From assembly GCF_036884655.1 (NCBI RefSeq), contig NC_088357.1, positions 41,982,001 to 42,046,000 of the forward strand: a DNA stretch of 64,000 bases, given 5' to 3'. The stretch's first letter is position 1. The number at the start of each line of letters is the position of its first letter. Position numbers and translations under genes: made by a program. Positions 62,932 to 64,000 of the stretch are shown one piece after another. The DNA comes from Musa acuminata AAA Group (lineage: Eukaryota; Streptophyta; Magnoliopsida; Zingiberales; Musaceae). A model generated the notes under the pieces. The model was not told the DNA's origin. It worked only from the letters and a program-made list of their open reading frames with translations, and ran no database searches.

Positions 62932-64000
62932 ATGGCGACGCTGCAGAGTTGGCGGAAGGCCGTGGGCGCGCTCAAAGACACCACCACCGTCGGCCTCGCC
63001 AACATCAACAGCGATTTCAAGGTACACGGAAGATAAAAATCCATCGTTTTTACCATCCTCCCCCCCCCCCCGCCCCTTTTTCTCGTGGATTGATCTCTGA
63101 TCATCTCTTTGATCTGATCGGAGGATTTGGATGTGGCGATCGTGAAGGCCACCAATCACGTCGAGCACCCGCCCAAAGAGCGACATCTTAGGAGTCAGTT
63201 CGCCTTGCCCCTTTGCCTTTCGCTTGCCCTATCTTTGATTGATGAAACGTGTAACTCTTGATTTGGGGACTGGCGATGGTGGGTTTTGCAGAGATCTTGG
63301 CTGCCACTTCGATCACCCGCCCTCGCGCAGATGTAGCCTACTGCATCCACGCCCTTGCTAGGCGCCTCGCCAAGACTCGCAATTGGACGGTAATCCTCTC
63401 GCCCCTCTTCTGTTCCCCTTTGTAGGGTACGAGTACTTTTTCCATCGCCCTCTCGCTCGGGGTCTGTAGTTTCTACTTAAGTGGATAGTTTGGGCAGTGT
63501 TGGATCTCCTGGATATCAAACACTTGGTGTCATCTTTGATTTAGTCTGCTTTCTACAGTCTTGAAGTGTTGAAGGAAAAAGATTAGGATTTATCATATGC
63601 AAGTTTCACTGTTTGTGCAACGAGAGGAGGCTGTTGGGCGCTGATGGAAGTGTTTATCTTTAGGGATACACTTTTTTAGATGTAATATAAATTGGTTAGA
63701 CTAATAAATCCATGCTGAGAGAATTATAGCTATTTGATAGTTAATTTTTTATTTTATTTTGGTGTACTGCGGATATCTGAATCAACATTGATTAGAAATA
63801 TACTTTGGTGAGGAATGAGGAGTACATGATAAACTAATGGTGGAAGTCATTGAAGTCAATCCCATCTGGTATGTACTTTGATGTCTGCAACTGATGGTGT
63901 TCATGCAATACTGGTCAGTCAGTTTGGCGAAATGTATTTGTGAAAGACAGACTGTCCTATCTGTTACTCAATTCTTGAACCAAAGACTGCCCTATCTGTT
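62932..64000 (+). CDS. AP180/CALM-type ANTH clathrin-assembly protein, 5' part
   Basis: ANTH proteins bind phosphoinositides and clathrin and help form coated vesicles at the plasma membrane and trans-Golgi. Exons 62932-63021, 63124-63193 and 63292-63389 join in phase to 86 residues starting [60 protein letters not shown] and [16 protein letters not shown] follow. This is the start of the ANTH domain, with the lysine-rich lipid-binding KATNH motif, and resembles plant proteins such as Arabidopsis At2g01600. All borders are GT..AG. The sequence after 63389 is intron 3, and the rest of the gene (usually 550-650 residues in all) lies beyond the window. Confidence 0.93.

Noticed and set aside
1..64000. 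CRISPR arrays, bacterial operons, rRNA or tRNA genes
   Set aside because: Introns, retrotransposons and plant gene families show this is plant nuclear DNA; no tRNA cloverleaf or rRNA was recognised by eye.

Overview
The window is nuclear DNA from a flowering plant. Genes have long AT-rich introns with GT..AG borders, and they are spread among decayed LTR retrotransposons. GC-rich first exons and the make-up of the genes and repeats suggest a monocot. A Musaceae-like (banana or ensete) genome is my best guess, but this is inference from sequence style and has not been checked by any search.

Layout. 1-1520: GC-rich tandem repeats and an LTR-like segment. 3186-13378 (+): a complete seven-exon gene for a CROWDED NUCLEI (CRWN/NMCP) nuclear-lamina-like coiled-coil protein. 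Its promoter/exon-1 region is tandemly triplicated, and two decayed exon-1 copies now lie in intron 1. 15308-20666 (+): a near full-length but broken Ty1/copia element. 22607-25710 (+): a three-exon V-ATPase subunit e gene. 26271-30222 (-): a decayed SIN3-like co-repressor gene with a solo LTR of the same copia family in one intron. 30856-35270 (+): a second broken copia element, abutting a PPR gene fragment (-). 36900-37391 (+): a single-exon calmodulin-like gene.

38396-50040 is a nest of retroelements. A Ty3/gypsy gag is split by a 6.5-kb minus-strand, copia-type, LARD-like element with a 5-bp target duplication. It is followed by a foldback element derived from an LTR and then by a third copia element (+) missing its 5' half. 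51780-54000 (+): a two-exon SRM1/DIVARICATA-type MYB gene. 56373-56501 (+): a 42-residue DEVIL/ROTUNDIFOLIA-like peptide gene. 59580-60240: a gypsy-like LTR remnant. 62932-end (+): the first three exons of an AP180/CALM-type ANTH clathrin-assembly gene, with diverged repeats in its promoter.

The host genes are housekeeping or regulatory genes and do not form a pathway together. The most unusual features are the exon-1 triplication of the CRWN gene, the foldback LTR derivative and the nested LARD. No clearly new biological system was recognised.
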